Source of the DNA: G965232465 sp965276005
Lineage (GTDB): Bacteria > Pseudomonadota > Alphaproteobacteria > JAQWUY01
DNA length: 64,000 nt
Direction: 5' to 3'
NCBI GenBank assembly: GCA_965276005.1
Contig: OZ254962.1
Location: 2,604,001 to 2,668,000, forward strand
The notes under the pieces were generated by a model. It did no database searches and was not told where the DNA came from. It saw only the letters and a list, made by a program, of their open reading frames with translations. Position 1 is the first letter of the stretch. Each line of letters opens with the position of its first letter. The position numbers were made by a program, and so were the translations under genes. Positions 8,939 to 17,752 of the stretch are shown one piece after another.

Positions 8939-9715
8939 ATGTACTTACAAAAGATGCGGATGTCGGGGCGTTTGGCGGTGGTGACTGGTGGTACATCGGG
9001 CATTGGGCTTGCCATTTGTCATGCGTTGTGTGAGGCGGGGGCAAAGGTTATCGCCGTAACCAATGACATGTCGCAGCAATCAGATGCCCAGCGGTTTATC
9101 GAACAACAAGGGTATCACTTGGATGTACTTGCCTTAGATGTCAGCGATTCGGCACAGGTACAAGCGGTGTGCGATGATATTGAAACGACCTTCGGGGCGG
9201 TCGATTGTTTGGTAAACAATGCGGGTATTGTCCCTACTTGGCAGGGGGCGGAAGAGCTGAGCGATGCGGTGTTTTTGCAAGTCATGGATGTCAACCTAAA
9301 TGGGGTTATGTGGTGTTGTCGATCGTTTGGTAAAAATATGCTGCATCGGGGGTGTGGTACTGTGGTGAATGTGGGGTCGATGTCGGGGATTATTAACAAT
9401 TACCCACAAAAGCAGTGTTATTATAACATATCAAAAGCAGGGGTGCATCATCTGACCAAGTGCTTGGCGGCAGAATGGGCGGACAAGGGCGTGCGAGTCA
9501 ACTGTGTTGCCCCTACATATATTGAAACCCCATTGACCAAGTTCGGCATGCAGGACAATCCGCAAATGGCACAAAAGTGGATCGACATGACGCCAATGAA
9601 ACGGGTCGGACAAACGGATGAAATTGCCTCAGTAGTATTGTTCTTGGCGTCAGATGCGTCCTCATTGATGACCGGTAGCGTGGTGGTTGCCGATGCGGGA
9701 TATACGCTGTGGTAA
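8939..9715 (+). CDS. Short-chain dehydrogenase, probable polyol/sugar oxidoreductase
   Basis: 258-residue classical SDR: NAD(P) loop VTGGTSGIGLA near residue 17, NNAG near 92, Ser in VGSMSGI and YYNISK (YxxxK) near 160, ending SLMTGSVVVADAGYTLW. The ATG at 8939 is preceded by GCGGAGAAA. It has its own copy of the element that also precedes the ABC transporter genes, so it is probably co-regulated and catalyses an oxidation or reduction of the imported carbohydrate or polyol. The substrate is inferred from context only. Confidence 0.85.
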   Translation: MYLQKMRMSGRLAVVTGGTSGIGLAICHALCEAGAKVIAVTNDMSQQSDAQRFIEQQGYHLDVLALDVSDSAQVQAVCDDIETTFGAVDCLVNNAGIVPTWQGAEELSDAVFLQVMDVNLNGVMWCCRSFGKNMLHRGCGTVVNVGSMSGIINNYPQKQCYYNISKAGVHHLTKCLAAEWADKGVRVNCVAPTYIETPLTKFGMQDNPQMAQKWIDMTPMKRVGQTDEIASVVLFLASDASSLMTGSVVVADAGYTLW

Positions 9716-9956
9716 ATCTGTGGTGAATAAAATATAGTAAAACTATAAAAATACGATTTTTGTGTAAAATGTGCATAAAAATAAGCGGATGCGACACGGA
9801 TAAAAATATATTTTTGTCATAAAAAAAACAAAATGATACCAATAAAATAATTTTTTTCTTGACTTTTGTAGTTTTATTATATTACACTGGCTGTGCGATA
9901 CTTTTAACAGGGCATGTTGTGTGCCGTTTTCATGGACAAAGGCAGGGAGAGAGCTT
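9716..9956. other. AT-rich non-coding region upstream of the ABC operon
   Basis: 241 bases without a gene. It contains AT-only short inverted repeats (AAAAATACGATTTTT around 9748), the second copy of the shared control element at 9856-9889, and the leader of the binding-protein gene. No strong terminator for the SDR is visible. Confidence 0.5.
9856..9889 (+). promoter_or_regulatory. Shared control element, copy 2 (before the ABC operon)
   Basis: TTCTTGACTT is followed by TTGTAGTTTTATTATATTAC. It matches the element at 8878 with about two substitutions plus one base length difference. The core TGTAGT-N8-ATTACA is a dyad of the kind bound by RpiR/HexR-type regulators. Confidence 0.55.
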
Positions 9957-11396
9957 ATGAAAAATTCGATAAAAAAATGGGCGGGTGTTGTTTTAGGGCT
10001 TGGTATGTTTACGGCAATGCCGGGGCTTGCGGACAATTTTAGGCTGTCCGATATTCCAGACATTAAAAACAAAAACCCTATTAATGTGGCATTGGAAGCC
10101 GGCGGTGCTGCCGACTTGATTATTCCATATTTGCAAAAATTTTCTAAGGCAACGGGGATTCCTGTAACCAGTGAATCGATGGTATTTGCCACCATTTATT
10201 CTAAAGAAGTGGTGGAATTGCAAGGACGAACCGGTGCCTATGATGTGGTGGTTACCGAAACTTCGTGGACAAACGAATGGAAAGACTATTTGTATCCGCT
10301 TGATGAATTAGCGGCAAAATACGAACCCAACGGCGTTGCCGCCTTAAAACAGTACTTAGACACCCACGATTCGGGGTTGTTACGCATGGCGTCTTCCCGT
10401 GATGGAACGCTGGTTGGGGTGCCGTATTATACCTATACGCAAATATCGATTTACCGTGATGACCTGTTTACCCATGCGGGCGAAAAGGCGGCATTTAAGG
10501 CACGATATGGCTATGACCTAGCCCCTGCCACCTCGTGGCAACAGCTGCGGGATCAAGGGGAATTTTTCACCCGTAAGAAAGGCGACACCCTAAAAGGCGA
10601 AGTGCTGGACAAAGATTTTTACGGTCTGTCGCTAATGGCGGGGCGATTCCCCCATGTACAAGACGAACTGGCGGCGATGATTTGGAGCAAAGACGCCCAT
10701 TGGGCATCGCCCGTGCGGCAAAACGGCGTATTGAAAGGCTTTAAAATCACCGATAAAGACCGGCAAGTGCTAAAATGGGCATTTACCAATTACCGGGATC
10801 TGATGCAGTTTGCACCGCCGGGAACAGAAAATGCGTTTTGGGATTTTGCCACTGCCCAGTTTGTCGAAGGCAACACGGCAATTATTCCCTTGATGTATAA
10901 CGGGTTGTGGAATTGGGCATCCGATGTTGCCAAAGAAGTACCGGGTGCCAAAGCCGCTGCTGCCCCGGTTGTCGGCAGTCGCCCATATACAGGGGCGTTT
11001 CACTTTGCCCCCGCCAAAGACACCGATAATCCAGAGGGGGCGTATTGGTTGTTAAAATATATTGGCTCCTACCTGACGCAAAAAGAAATGATCGCCGGCG
11101 GCTGGGCGGGGACAAACCGCACCGTATTGTCTGGGTCGGATATGACCATCGACAACAAATACAAGGAGTACGGTTGGATTCAACCCACTTTGACCCAGTG
11201 GGCGGCACAGGCACCAGATGTCAACGATTACCTGCACTTTAACAGTGCCGCATTTGGCAAGCTGTACGAACAAATGACCATCATCGGTCACGAAAACGCC
11301 ACCGGTGTCAAATCCCCAGAACAAAGCGTCAAAGCGTGGGAAAAAGCCTTTAACCGCTTGCAGAAAAAATTCGGTGAACTGCCTGTCATAAAATAA
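9957..11396 (+). CDS. ABC sugar/polyol transporter substrate-binding protein
   Basis: 479 residues: signal peptide to about residue 25 (GLADN), then a family-1-type extracellular solute-binding domain (INVALEAGGAADLIIPYLQKF; YDVVVTETSWTNEW; VGVPYYTYTQISIYRDDLF). The start at 9957 has GGGAGAGAG upstream; the earlier in-frame Met is rejected. It delivers ligand to the two permeases and two ATPases that follow. That gene set (one receptor, two permeases, a small membrane protein, two distinct ATPases) resembles rhizobial glycerol transporters of the GlpVPQST type, so glycerol, another polyol or a small sugar is the best guess. Confidence 0.88.
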   Translation: MKNSIKKWAGVVLGLGMFTAMPGLADNFRLSDIPDIKNKNPINVALEAGGAADLIIPYLQKFSKATGIPVTSESMVFATIYSKEVVELQGRTGAYDVVVTETSWTNEWKDYLYPLDELAAKYEPNGVAALKQYLDTHDSGLLRMASSRDGTLVGVPYYTYTQISIYRDDLFTHAGEKAAFKARYGYDLAPATSWQQLRDQGEFFTRKKGDTLKGEVLDKDFYGLSLMAGRFPHVQDELAAMIWSKDAHWASPVRQNGVLKGFKITDKDRQVLKWAFTNYRDLMQFAPPGTENAFWDFATAQFVEGNTAIIPLMYNGLWNWASDVAKEVPGAKAAAAPVVGSRPYTGAFHFAPAKDTDNPEGAYWLLKYIGSYLTQKEMIAGGWAGTNRTVLSGSDMTIDNKYKEYGWIQPTLTQWAAQAPDVNDYLHFNSAAFGKLYEQMTIIGHENATGVKSPEQSVKAWEKAFNRLQKKFGELPVIK

Positions 11397-11403
11397 TCAT
11401 CCC

Positions 11404-11436
11404 CCCCGTGTAACCACATAGTGCGGTGGCACGGGG
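11404..11436 (+). other. Intercistronic hairpin after the binding-protein gene
   Basis: CCCCGTG (11404-11410) pairs with CACGGGG (11430-11436), with an additional short ACC/GGT inner pairing. No T-run follows. Its position just after the receptor gene suits differential expression of receptor over membrane subunits. Confidence 0.45.
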
Positions 11437-11456
11437 AGCAAGGGGCACCAGCTATA

Positions 11457-11514
11457 AGGGTGGTAACTACTAAGGGTGGCAACTATGAAAGTGGCAACAC
11501 GGGGGCGGTAACAC
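11457..11514 (+). repeat. Short degenerate repeats in the permease leader
   Basis: Four near-tandem versions of a GGTGGYAACTA-like unit (about 14-16 bases each) occur between the receptor stop and the permease start at 11516: GGGTGGTAACTACTA, GGGTGGCAACTATGA, AGTGGCAACAC and GGGGCGGTAACAC. Their GGTGG cores resemble ribosome-binding sites; the function is unknown. Confidence 0.35.
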
Positions 11515-11515
11515 A

Positions 11516-12406
11516 ATGCAAATACGGCGTATTAGGACGGTATGGCTGGCACAGGATAGGGTGCTAAAATGGGTGCTGATTGCCCCGTTGTTGGCGGTTT
11601 TGGTATCGTTTATGCTGTATCCCACTGGCTATAGTTTGTACATGTCGTTTACCGATTATGTCATGCGTGGGGATCCCGAATTTATCGGTTTAGAAAATTA
11701 TCGTACTGTGTTGACCGATGAGGTGTTTTGGGCGTCCTTGCGGCGAACAGTGTATGTGATGGTGATGTCCATATCTGTCGAATTGGTGTTGGGTATGGGG
11801 CTGGCGTTGTTGTTAAACCGGGACTTTATCGGGCAAGGTATTATTAGGGGTCTGTGTTTTGTGCCCTTGTTGGTATCGCCTTTGTCGATGTCGCTGATGT
11901 GGAACTATATTTTACACATTCAGTTTGGTGTGGTTAATACGGTGATACGGTGGTTGGGCTTTGAGGCGGTGCCGTTTTTATCATCGGCGGATTATGCGTT
12001 AAATACCATTGTGTTTATGACCGTGTGGCAGTGGTTGCCGTTTTCTACATTTGTGTTACTTGCCGGTTTAAAAGGGCGACCCAAGGATCAATTCGAGGCA
12101 ACGATGATCGATGGGGCGTCCGCATGGCAGGTGTTTTGGAAAATCACTTTGCCGATGTTAAAACCGCTGATTATTATTATTGTGTTGCTCCGTACTATGT
12201 GGCTTATGCGGTTGTTTGATCCGCTGTATGGTACCACTCGGGGCGGTATGGAAACGGAGCTGCTGGATTGGATGATTTACCGCATAGCGTTTGTGTTTTT
12301 CGATATTGGCGAAGGATCCGCATATGCGTTGGTGGCGTTGTATTTAACGCTGATTGTTGGGGTGGTGATGTTTAAACAACTGATTAAAAATATGGAGGCA
12401 AAATAA
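11516..12406 (+). CDS. ABC sugar permease (MalF/UgpA type)
   Basis: 296 residues with six membrane segments. The EAA loop FEATMIDGASAWQVFWKITLP (about 195-215) is where the permease contacts the ATPases. It pairs with the downstream permease to form the channel. Spacing to the next gene is 3 bases. Confidence 0.9.
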   Translation: MQIRRIRTVWLAQDRVLKWVLIAPLLAVLVSFMLYPTGYSLYMSFTDYVMRGDPEFIGLENYRTVLTDEVFWASLRRTVYVMVMSISVELVLGMGLALLLNRDFIGQGIIRGLCFVPLLVSPLSMSLMWNYILHIQFGVVNTVIRWLGFEAVPFLSSADYALNTIVFMTVWQWLPFSTFVLLAGLKGRPKDQFEATMIDGASAWQVFWKITLPMLKPLIIIIVLLRTMWLMRLFDPLYGTTRGGMETELLDWMIYRIAFVFFDIGEGSAYALVALYLTLIVGVVMFKQLIKNMEAK

Positions 12407-12409
12407 CCC

Positions 12410-13213
12410 ATGCAACGATTTTTGTTTTGGCTGGCGGTGCTGATTATGGTATGTGCGTTTATATTTCCCATTGTGTGGATATATGTAACCGCCTTAAAAG
12501 CCCCCGCAGATATTTTTTCTGACAATCCGTTTGTATTTTCCCCAACGCTGGAAAACTTTCGCTATTTGGTCGAGGTGCGACCGGTGATAGGGGAATTGCT
12601 AAACTCGATTGTCCTAAGTATCACCAGTACCGTTGTTGTGATTGTGATTTCCGTACCAGCGGCGTATAGTTTTGCCCGCTTTAAGACCGGTGGCGGGCAT
12701 ATTTTGTTTATCACCATCTCGACCCGTATGTTTCCGGGGGTAGTGGCGGCAATCCCGTTTTTCTTGTTGTACCGCAACATTGGGTTTCTCGACACCCATA
12801 TAGGGTTGATGTTGTTGTATGTGTACTTTAATATGAGCTTTGCCACTTTTTTACTGTATGGGTTTTTTAAAGAAATCCCCGAAAGTTTGGAACAAGCGGC
12901 GATGGTCGATGGGTACGACCGCATTGCCATTTTACGCAAAATCGTATTGCCGCTGATTAAGCCGGGCGTGGCGATTACCGCTATGTTTTGTCTTATTTGG
13001 TCGTGGAATGAGTTTTTATTTGCGTTTTTGTTTACCCGCCGTATTGCCCGTACTGTTTCGGTCAGCCAATCCACCTTTTGGGGATCGGTGGAAATTCAGT
13101 GGGGACCGATGGCGGCACTTATGGCGATTGCCATTATTCCCACTTTGTTATCCGCATGGATTATGCAAAAACATGTGGTGCGGGGACTCACCTTTGGGGC
13201 GGTAAAAGGATAG
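12410..13213 (+). CDS. ABC sugar permease (MalG/UgpE type)
   Basis: 267 residues with six membrane segments; the EAA loop LEQAAMVDGYDRIAILRKIVLP lies at about 163-184, and the ending GLTFGAVKG is typical of MalG-like subunits. It is the second half of the heterodimeric channel and is followed after 4 bases by a small membrane ORF. Confidence 0.9.
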   Translation: MQRFLFWLAVLIMVCAFIFPIVWIYVTALKAPADIFSDNPFVFSPTLENFRYLVEVRPVIGELLNSIVLSITSTVVVIVISVPAAYSFARFKTGGGHILFITISTRMFPGVVAAIPFFLLYRNIGFLDTHIGLMLLYVYFNMSFATFLLYGFFKEIPESLEQAAMVDGYDRIAILRKIVLPLIKPGVAITAMFCLIWSWNEFLFAFLFTRRIARTVSVSQSTFWGSVEIQWGPMAALMAIAIIPTLLSAWIMQKHVVRGLTFGAVKG

Positions 13214-13217
13214 GGCT

Positions 13218-13385
13218 ATGGATGTAATGGACAGGATTTTTTGGGGTATGGCGGGCTTTATTGGGCTGCATTTTGTCTTGTTGGCGGGGTTAGAAACCTA
13301 TATACCGTTTTATTTGGGATCGGCTGTGGCGTTTGTGTATCTGATCTGGTTTGTGCTGAGGGGCTATAAGCTGTTTGGTGAGTGA
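13218..13385 (+). CDS. Small membrane protein, similar to the C-terminal half of DUF2160
   Basis: 55 codons from ATG 13218 to TGA 13383-13385, two hydrophobic helices (MDRIFWGMAGFIGLHFVLL and LGSAVAFVYLIWFVL). It begins 4 bases after the permease and ends 2 bases before the ATPase start, so it is surely translated with the transporter. From memory, glycerol-type ABC operons carry a roughly 90-residue DUF2160 protein whose second half reads similarly (DRLFIGLLGSAF followed by a second helix). I infer that this is a shortened relative that may assist the permease dimer. Easily missed because of its length. Confidence 0.65.
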   Translation: MDVMDRIFWGMAGFIGLHFVLLAGLETYIPFYLGSAVAFVYLIWFVLRGYKLFGE

Positions 13386-13387
13386 CT

Positions 13388-14524
13388 ATGCACAGACAAA
13401 AAACCGTGTTAAAAGTGGACAATGTTAGCAAGTCTTATGGGGACTTGCAAGCCTTAGACAGTGTGTCGTTCGAGTGTTACCAACAGGAATTTTTAACCCT
13501 GTTTGGACCTTCTGGAGCGGGTAAAACCACTTTACTCGAGTTGATTGCCGGGGTTAAACACACAGACAAGGGCGATATTACCCTAAACGACACGCTGATA
13601 AACACCGTACCAGTGCAAAATCGCAATGTGGCGATGGTGTTTGAAAATTATGCCTTGTATCCGCACTTGACGGTAGGGGAAAATATTGCCTTTCCCCTAA
13701 AATCCCCAAACGCCCCTAAGTACACCGCACAGGAAATCAACGATAAAACCACAAAAATAGCGAGGGATTTAGAAATTGATATGCTGTTAAACCGCACCCC
13801 TGCCCAGCTGTCGAACGGACAAAAACAGCGGGTATCGCTGGCACGGGCATTGGTGCGGCAGGCAGATATATATTTGTTGGACGAACCGATCGCCCATCTG
13901 GACGCTAAACTCCGTTCAGTGGCACGGGCAAATTTACGGGCTATGTGTCGAGACTTGGGCGTAACCATTGTTTATGTGACCCATGACTTTCGGGAGGCAT
14001 TGGGGCTGTCCGATAGGGTGGTGATTATGAACGCTGGTAAAATCTTACAAATCGGCACCCCCCGGGATATTTATGAGACCCCAAATACGGATTTCGTCGG
14101 GCATCTGTTGGGAGATCCGGCGATGAACTTTGCCGATGGCACCTTGCAAGCAACCGATACAGGGGTGGTGTTAAGGGCACATGGAGTTCCTATTCCCCTG
14201 CCTAAAAGCCTACAGGCACAAGCCAAAACCCGCATTAAAAACAACACCGTAAACACCCGTTTTGCCATCCGCCCCAGCGGTGTAACCATTGCCACCACGC
14301 CCCCTGATGAGGGTACGGACGCTATCGCTTGTACCGTGTACACGGTGGAACATCGGGCGGAGTCGCTGTTGGTGTATGTGATACTGGGGGGGTATGCGTT
14401 TGGCGGTTTGTTGCCGTTGGAAACTGCCGTAAAAACGGGACAACCCGTGTGGCTACAGCTGCATCCACAGGGGGGATTTTTGTTCGATGCCTCGTTTGAC
14501 ATATCGCCGATTGCGGAGGTGTAA
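13388..14524 (+). CDS. ABC transporter ATPase, first of a pair
   Basis: 378 residues. Walker A GPSGAGKT near residue 41, signature LSNGQKQ instead of LSGGQ, Walker B IYLLDEPIAHLD, H-loop YVTHDFREA, then a C-terminal regulatory OB-type domain as in MalK/UgpC. In the Q-loop the usual Gln is Glu (VFENYALYPHLT). It is the cytoplasmic motor subunit, presumably working as a heterodimer with the next gene. The start at 13388 is 2 bases after the small ORF. Confidence 0.9.
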   Translation: MHRQKTVLKVDNVSKSYGDLQALDSVSFECYQQEFLTLFGPSGAGKTTLLELIAGVKHTDKGDITLNDTLINTVPVQNRNVAMVFENYALYPHLTVGENIAFPLKSPNAPKYTAQEINDKTTKIARDLEIDMLLNRTPAQLSNGQKQRVSLARALVRQADIYLLDEPIAHLDAKLRSVARANLRAMCRDLGVTIVYVTHDFREALGLSDRVVIMNAGKILQIGTPRDIYETPNTDFVGHLLGDPAMNFADGTLQATDTGVVLRAHGVPIPLPKSLQAQAKTRIKNNTVNTRFAIRPSGVTIATTPPDEGTDAIACTVYTVEHRAESLLVYVILGGYAFGGLLPLETAVKTGQPVWLQLHPQGGFLFDASFDISPIAEV

Positions 14525-14525
14525 C

Positions 14526-15620
14526 ATGCGGGTACTTACTTTTGACAATGTATGGAAAGTGTACGATGGCGATGTGGTTGCTGTACAGGCGGCGTCTTTT
14601 ACCAGCAAACAGGGGGAATTCCTTGCCCTATTGGGTCCATCCGGGTGTGGTAAAAGTACCACTATGCGGATGATTGCCGGTTTGGAACAGGCGACAAAAG
14701 GACAGATAAAAATCGACGGACACACGGTAAATACATGGAGCCCCGCCCGCCGCAATGTGGCGTTGTCGTTCGAATCGTATGCGTTGTATGCACCGTTGAC
14801 CGTGCGGGGCAACATCGAATTTCCCTTGCGGGCAAGAAAAATAGCGGCTAAGGAACGGGAAAAGCGGCTGCAACACATCATAAAAGTATTTGAAATTGCC
14901 GATTTACTCGACCGTATGCCATCGGAACTGTCCGGTGGACAAGCCCAGCGGGTGTCGCTGGCACGGGCGTTGGTGCGCAATCCAGATGTGCTGTTGCTGG
15001 ACGAACCGTTGTCGCATCTGGATTACCAGTTGCGTACCACCATGCGGATGCGGATTCGCCATCTGCATGATATGTTGGGGGCAACCACCATTTATGTGAC
15101 CCACGACCAAGAAGAAGCGGTGGCTCTAGCGGACAGAATCATCGTTATGAATCACGCAGAAATTCAGCAAATTGGCGATGTACATAGCTTGTGGCACGAT
15201 CCGCTAAATATGTTTGTTGCCGGCTTTTTGGGCGACCCCGCTATGAATTTTATACAAGCCACTTGTACTGACAATGTGTTACGCACCTGTGCGGGTACCT
15301 TGCCGTTACCTGCAACCGTAGGTGATACCCTACCCATCGCTGTAACTCTGGGATTTCGCCCCGAATATGTGTCGTTATCGCCATATGATACCCCGTCCAC
15401 CCCTGTTCGGGTTGCTGCTTTGTGCGGGCATGTTTTGTTAAATGAGTTTCAAGGGGAACGCTGTGTTATCACTGTACAAACCGATGCAGGTATGGTAAAG
15501 GTTGTAGAGTCCAGTACCAGTGTTTGGCAAGCGGGGGATAAGGTGTCTATCGTACCGCACATGGACAAGATACATTTTTTTGATACGGACACGGGCGATG
15601 CTATAACATGGAGACCATAA
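14526..15620 (+). CDS. ABC transporter ATPase, second of a pair
   Basis: 364 residues with Walker A GPSGCGKST near residue 37, canonical LSGGQAQRVSLARAL, Walker B VLLLDEPLSHLD, H-loop YVTHDQEEA and a MalK-type C-terminal domain. Its Q-loop also carries Glu (SFESYALYAPLT). The start lies one base after the previous stop, so the longer upstream frame is rejected. Two different ATPases in one operon is the arrangement of GlpS/GlpT-type glycerol importers. Confidence 0.9.
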   Translation: MRVLTFDNVWKVYDGDVVAVQAASFTSKQGEFLALLGPSGCGKSTTMRMIAGLEQATKGQIKIDGHTVNTWSPARRNVALSFESYALYAPLTVRGNIEFPLRARKIAAKEREKRLQHIIKVFEIADLLDRMPSELSGGQAQRVSLARALVRNPDVLLLDEPLSHLDYQLRTTMRMRIRHLHDMLGATTIYVTHDQEEAVALADRIIVMNHAEIQQIGDVHSLWHDPLNMFVAGFLGDPAMNFIQATCTDNVLRTCAGTLPLPATVGDTLPIAVTLGFRPEYVSLSPYDTPSTPVRVAALCGHVLLNEFQGERCVITVQTDAGMVKVVESSTSVWQAGDKVSIVPHMDKIHFFDTDTGDAITWRP

Positions 15621-15624
15621 CTTT

Positions 15625-17073
15625 ATGACCACACACATCGAAGCATATATGTATATTAACGGCGATTGGGTAGGTACGGAAAACCGGCAGATAACCCCTG
15701 TCACCAATCCCGCTACTGGCGAAGTCTGTGGCACGGTGCCAAATGCGACAATTGCCGATGTGGACATGGCGTTGCACGCCGCCCGCACGGCGTTTCAAGT
15801 GTATTCCCAGTGGTCGCCCCATCAGCGGGCAAAGCTGTTATGTAACATTGCCGATAGGATTCGCAGTCGCTGTACGGATTTGGCTATGGTTATGACTTTG
15901 GAACAGGGAAAACCGCTCAATGAAGCCGTTGGGGAAATTGAAAAATTGGCGGATACATTCGATTTTTACGGGGCGGAAGCCCCCCGCATACACGGGGAGA
16001 TTATTCCCAATGCGGACACCCGCATACACAGTTTTGTACAACGGGAGCCCATCGGTGTTGTCGGGGCGATTACCCCGTGGAACTATCCGGCGGAACTTAT
16101 CGGTTGGAAATTAGCGGCGGCGTTGGCAGCCGGCTGTTCTATTGTTATCAAGCCGCCCGCATTAACCCCCCTGTGTCCGTTTAAAATTGTCGGTTGCGTC
16201 GACGATGCCGGCACTCCTGCTGGACTGGTCAATATGGTTATGGGCAAAGGATCTGTGGTGGGACAGCACTTGGTGGAAAGTCCACTGGTCGATAAAATCG
16301 CTTTTACCGGATCCAGTGCAACGGGGCTTGGCATTCAACAATCGTTGCAGCAGGTAAAACGCATATCGCTAGAACTGGGGGGCAATTGCCCGATGGTGGT
16401 GACGCAACATGCCCACATTGCCGATGCGGTAAAAGGGGCGGTACGGCGGGCGTTTCGCAACTGTGGACAAATTTGTATTGCCATTAATCGCATTTATGTA
16501 CACCGCAGCGTACATGACGACTTTATCACCCAATTAGCGGCAGCAACAGAGGCATTGGTGGTCGATAACGGTATGGATAATCCCGCCGCTGATATGGGGG
16601 CGATATGTTCTGATGAAGTATTGCACAAAACCCAAACCCATCTGCAAGATGCCTTGACCAAAGGAGCGGTGCTGGTGGCAGGGGGACACGCCCCACAGGG
16701 CAAAAAATTTGCCAGCGGCATGTTTTTCCGCCCCACTGTGGTAACGGATTGTAACCACAGTATGTCGGTGATGGTCGAGGAAACTTTTGGACCTTTGGTC
16801 GGGGTTATGGCGTATGACCACACCCAGCAGTGCATCGACCACATGAACGACACCCCGTATGGTCTGGCCAGCTATGTATTTAGTACGGATATGGCAGAAA
16901 TCAAAACCATTAGCAACGGGCTACACTATGGCAATGTGGCGGTAAATACCGTTGACGCAGGCATCATAAACGCCCCGTATGGTGGCTGGAAACAAAGTGG
17001 TATTGGCGTCGAACACGCCCGGCAAGGTATGCTTGAATACTTAAATTATAAACATATTCGGGTGAAAATATAA
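15625..17073 (+). CDS. NAD(P)-dependent aldehyde dehydrogenase
   Basis: 482 residues, full-length ALDH superfamily protein. Landmarks: GAITPWNYP near residue 146, the cofactor segment FTGSSATGLG near 228, ELGGNCP near 251 and the catalytic Cys in NCGQICI near 285. It resembles succinate-semialdehyde and betaine-aldehyde-type enzymes. Located directly after the ATPase genes, it probably oxidises an aldehyde formed from the imported compound (the upstream SDR may make that aldehyde). The exact substrate cannot be assigned. Confidence 0.88.
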   Translation: MTTHIEAYMYINGDWVGTENRQITPVTNPATGEVCGTVPNATIADVDMALHAARTAFQVYSQWSPHQRAKLLCNIADRIRSRCTDLAMVMTLEQGKPLNEAVGEIEKLADTFDFYGAEAPRIHGEIIPNADTRIHSFVQREPIGVVGAITPWNYPAELIGWKLAAALAAGCSIVIKPPALTPLCPFKIVGCVDDAGTPAGLVNMVMGKGSVVGQHLVESPLVDKIAFTGSSATGLGIQQSLQQVKRISLELGGNCPMVVTQHAHIADAVKGAVRRAFRNCGQICIAINRIYVHRSVHDDFITQLAAATEALVVDNGMDNPAADMGAICSDEVLHKTQTHLQDALTKGAVLVAGGHAPQGKKFASGMFFRPTVVTDCNHSMSVMVEETFGPLVGVMAYDHTQQCIDHMNDTPYGLASYVFSTDMAEIKTISNGLHYGNVAVNTVDAGIINAPYGGWKQSGIGVEHARQGMLEYLNYKHIRVKI

Positions 17074-17077
17074 CACA

Positions 17078-17737
17078 ATGTCCCAATTTTCCCGCCCAAA
17101 TGCGATAATTTTTGACCTAGACGGTACTTTGATTAACTCCGCCCCTGATATTGCCGCTGCATTAAATATGACCCTTGTAGATATGGGCTATCAGGCGTTG
17201 GATGTGGCATATGTGGAACGCTTTATCGGCAAGGGTCCCCGGGTGTTGGTTCAGGATATATGCGATGATATGCACATGGCATATGACGCCGATTTTATCG
17301 ATAAAACCGTAGCGGGATATGTACAAAATTATTGTCATAATCCGGTAAAAGACACCCATTTTTTCCCCCATGTATACGAAGATTTACACAGCTTAAAAGA
17401 CGCCGGGTACACATTGGGAATTTGCACCAACAAATCGCACGATTTAACCGCTGTGGTGCTGGAAAAACTGCACATTAAACATATGTTCACGGCGTTTTAT
17501 GGGGCGGATGCGGTGGCACATTGTAAACCCCATGCCCAGCACTTACAAACGGTGATGCAGGCGTTGGGGGCGGATTGTCACACGACGGTTTATGTGGGCG
17601 ATACGGAAGTCGACCGCACCTGTGCCCATGCGGCGAACACCCCGTTTTTTATAGTACCTTGGGGCGGCGGTCGGCATATGCAGCCGCATAACGACATCAA
17701 AATAAACCGCTTGTCCGACCTTCTGACACATGTGTAA
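17078..17737 (+). CDS. HAD-family phosphatase, phosphoglycolate-phosphatase-like
   Basis: 219 residues with HAD motif I FDLDGTL at about 12-18, motif II ICTNKS near 113, motif III lysine around HCKPHA and motif IV VYVGDTEVD. The alpha-helical cap after motif I is typical of Gph. In this operon it may dephosphorylate a sugar phosphate or remove 2-phosphoglycolate. It starts 4 bases after the aldehyde dehydrogenase. Confidence 0.85.
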   Translation: MSQFSRPNAIIFDLDGTLINSAPDIAAALNMTLVDMGYQALDVAYVERFIGKGPRVLVQDICDDMHMAYDADFIDKTVAGYVQNYCHNPVKDTHFFPHVYEDLHSLKDAGYTLGICTNKSHDLTAVVLEKLHIKHMFTAFYGADAVAHCKPHAQHLQTVMQALGADCHTTVYVGDTEVDRTCAHAANTPFFIVPWGGGRHMQPHNDIKINRLSDLLTHV

Positions 17738-17752
17738 GCAAAGGTGGGGTAT

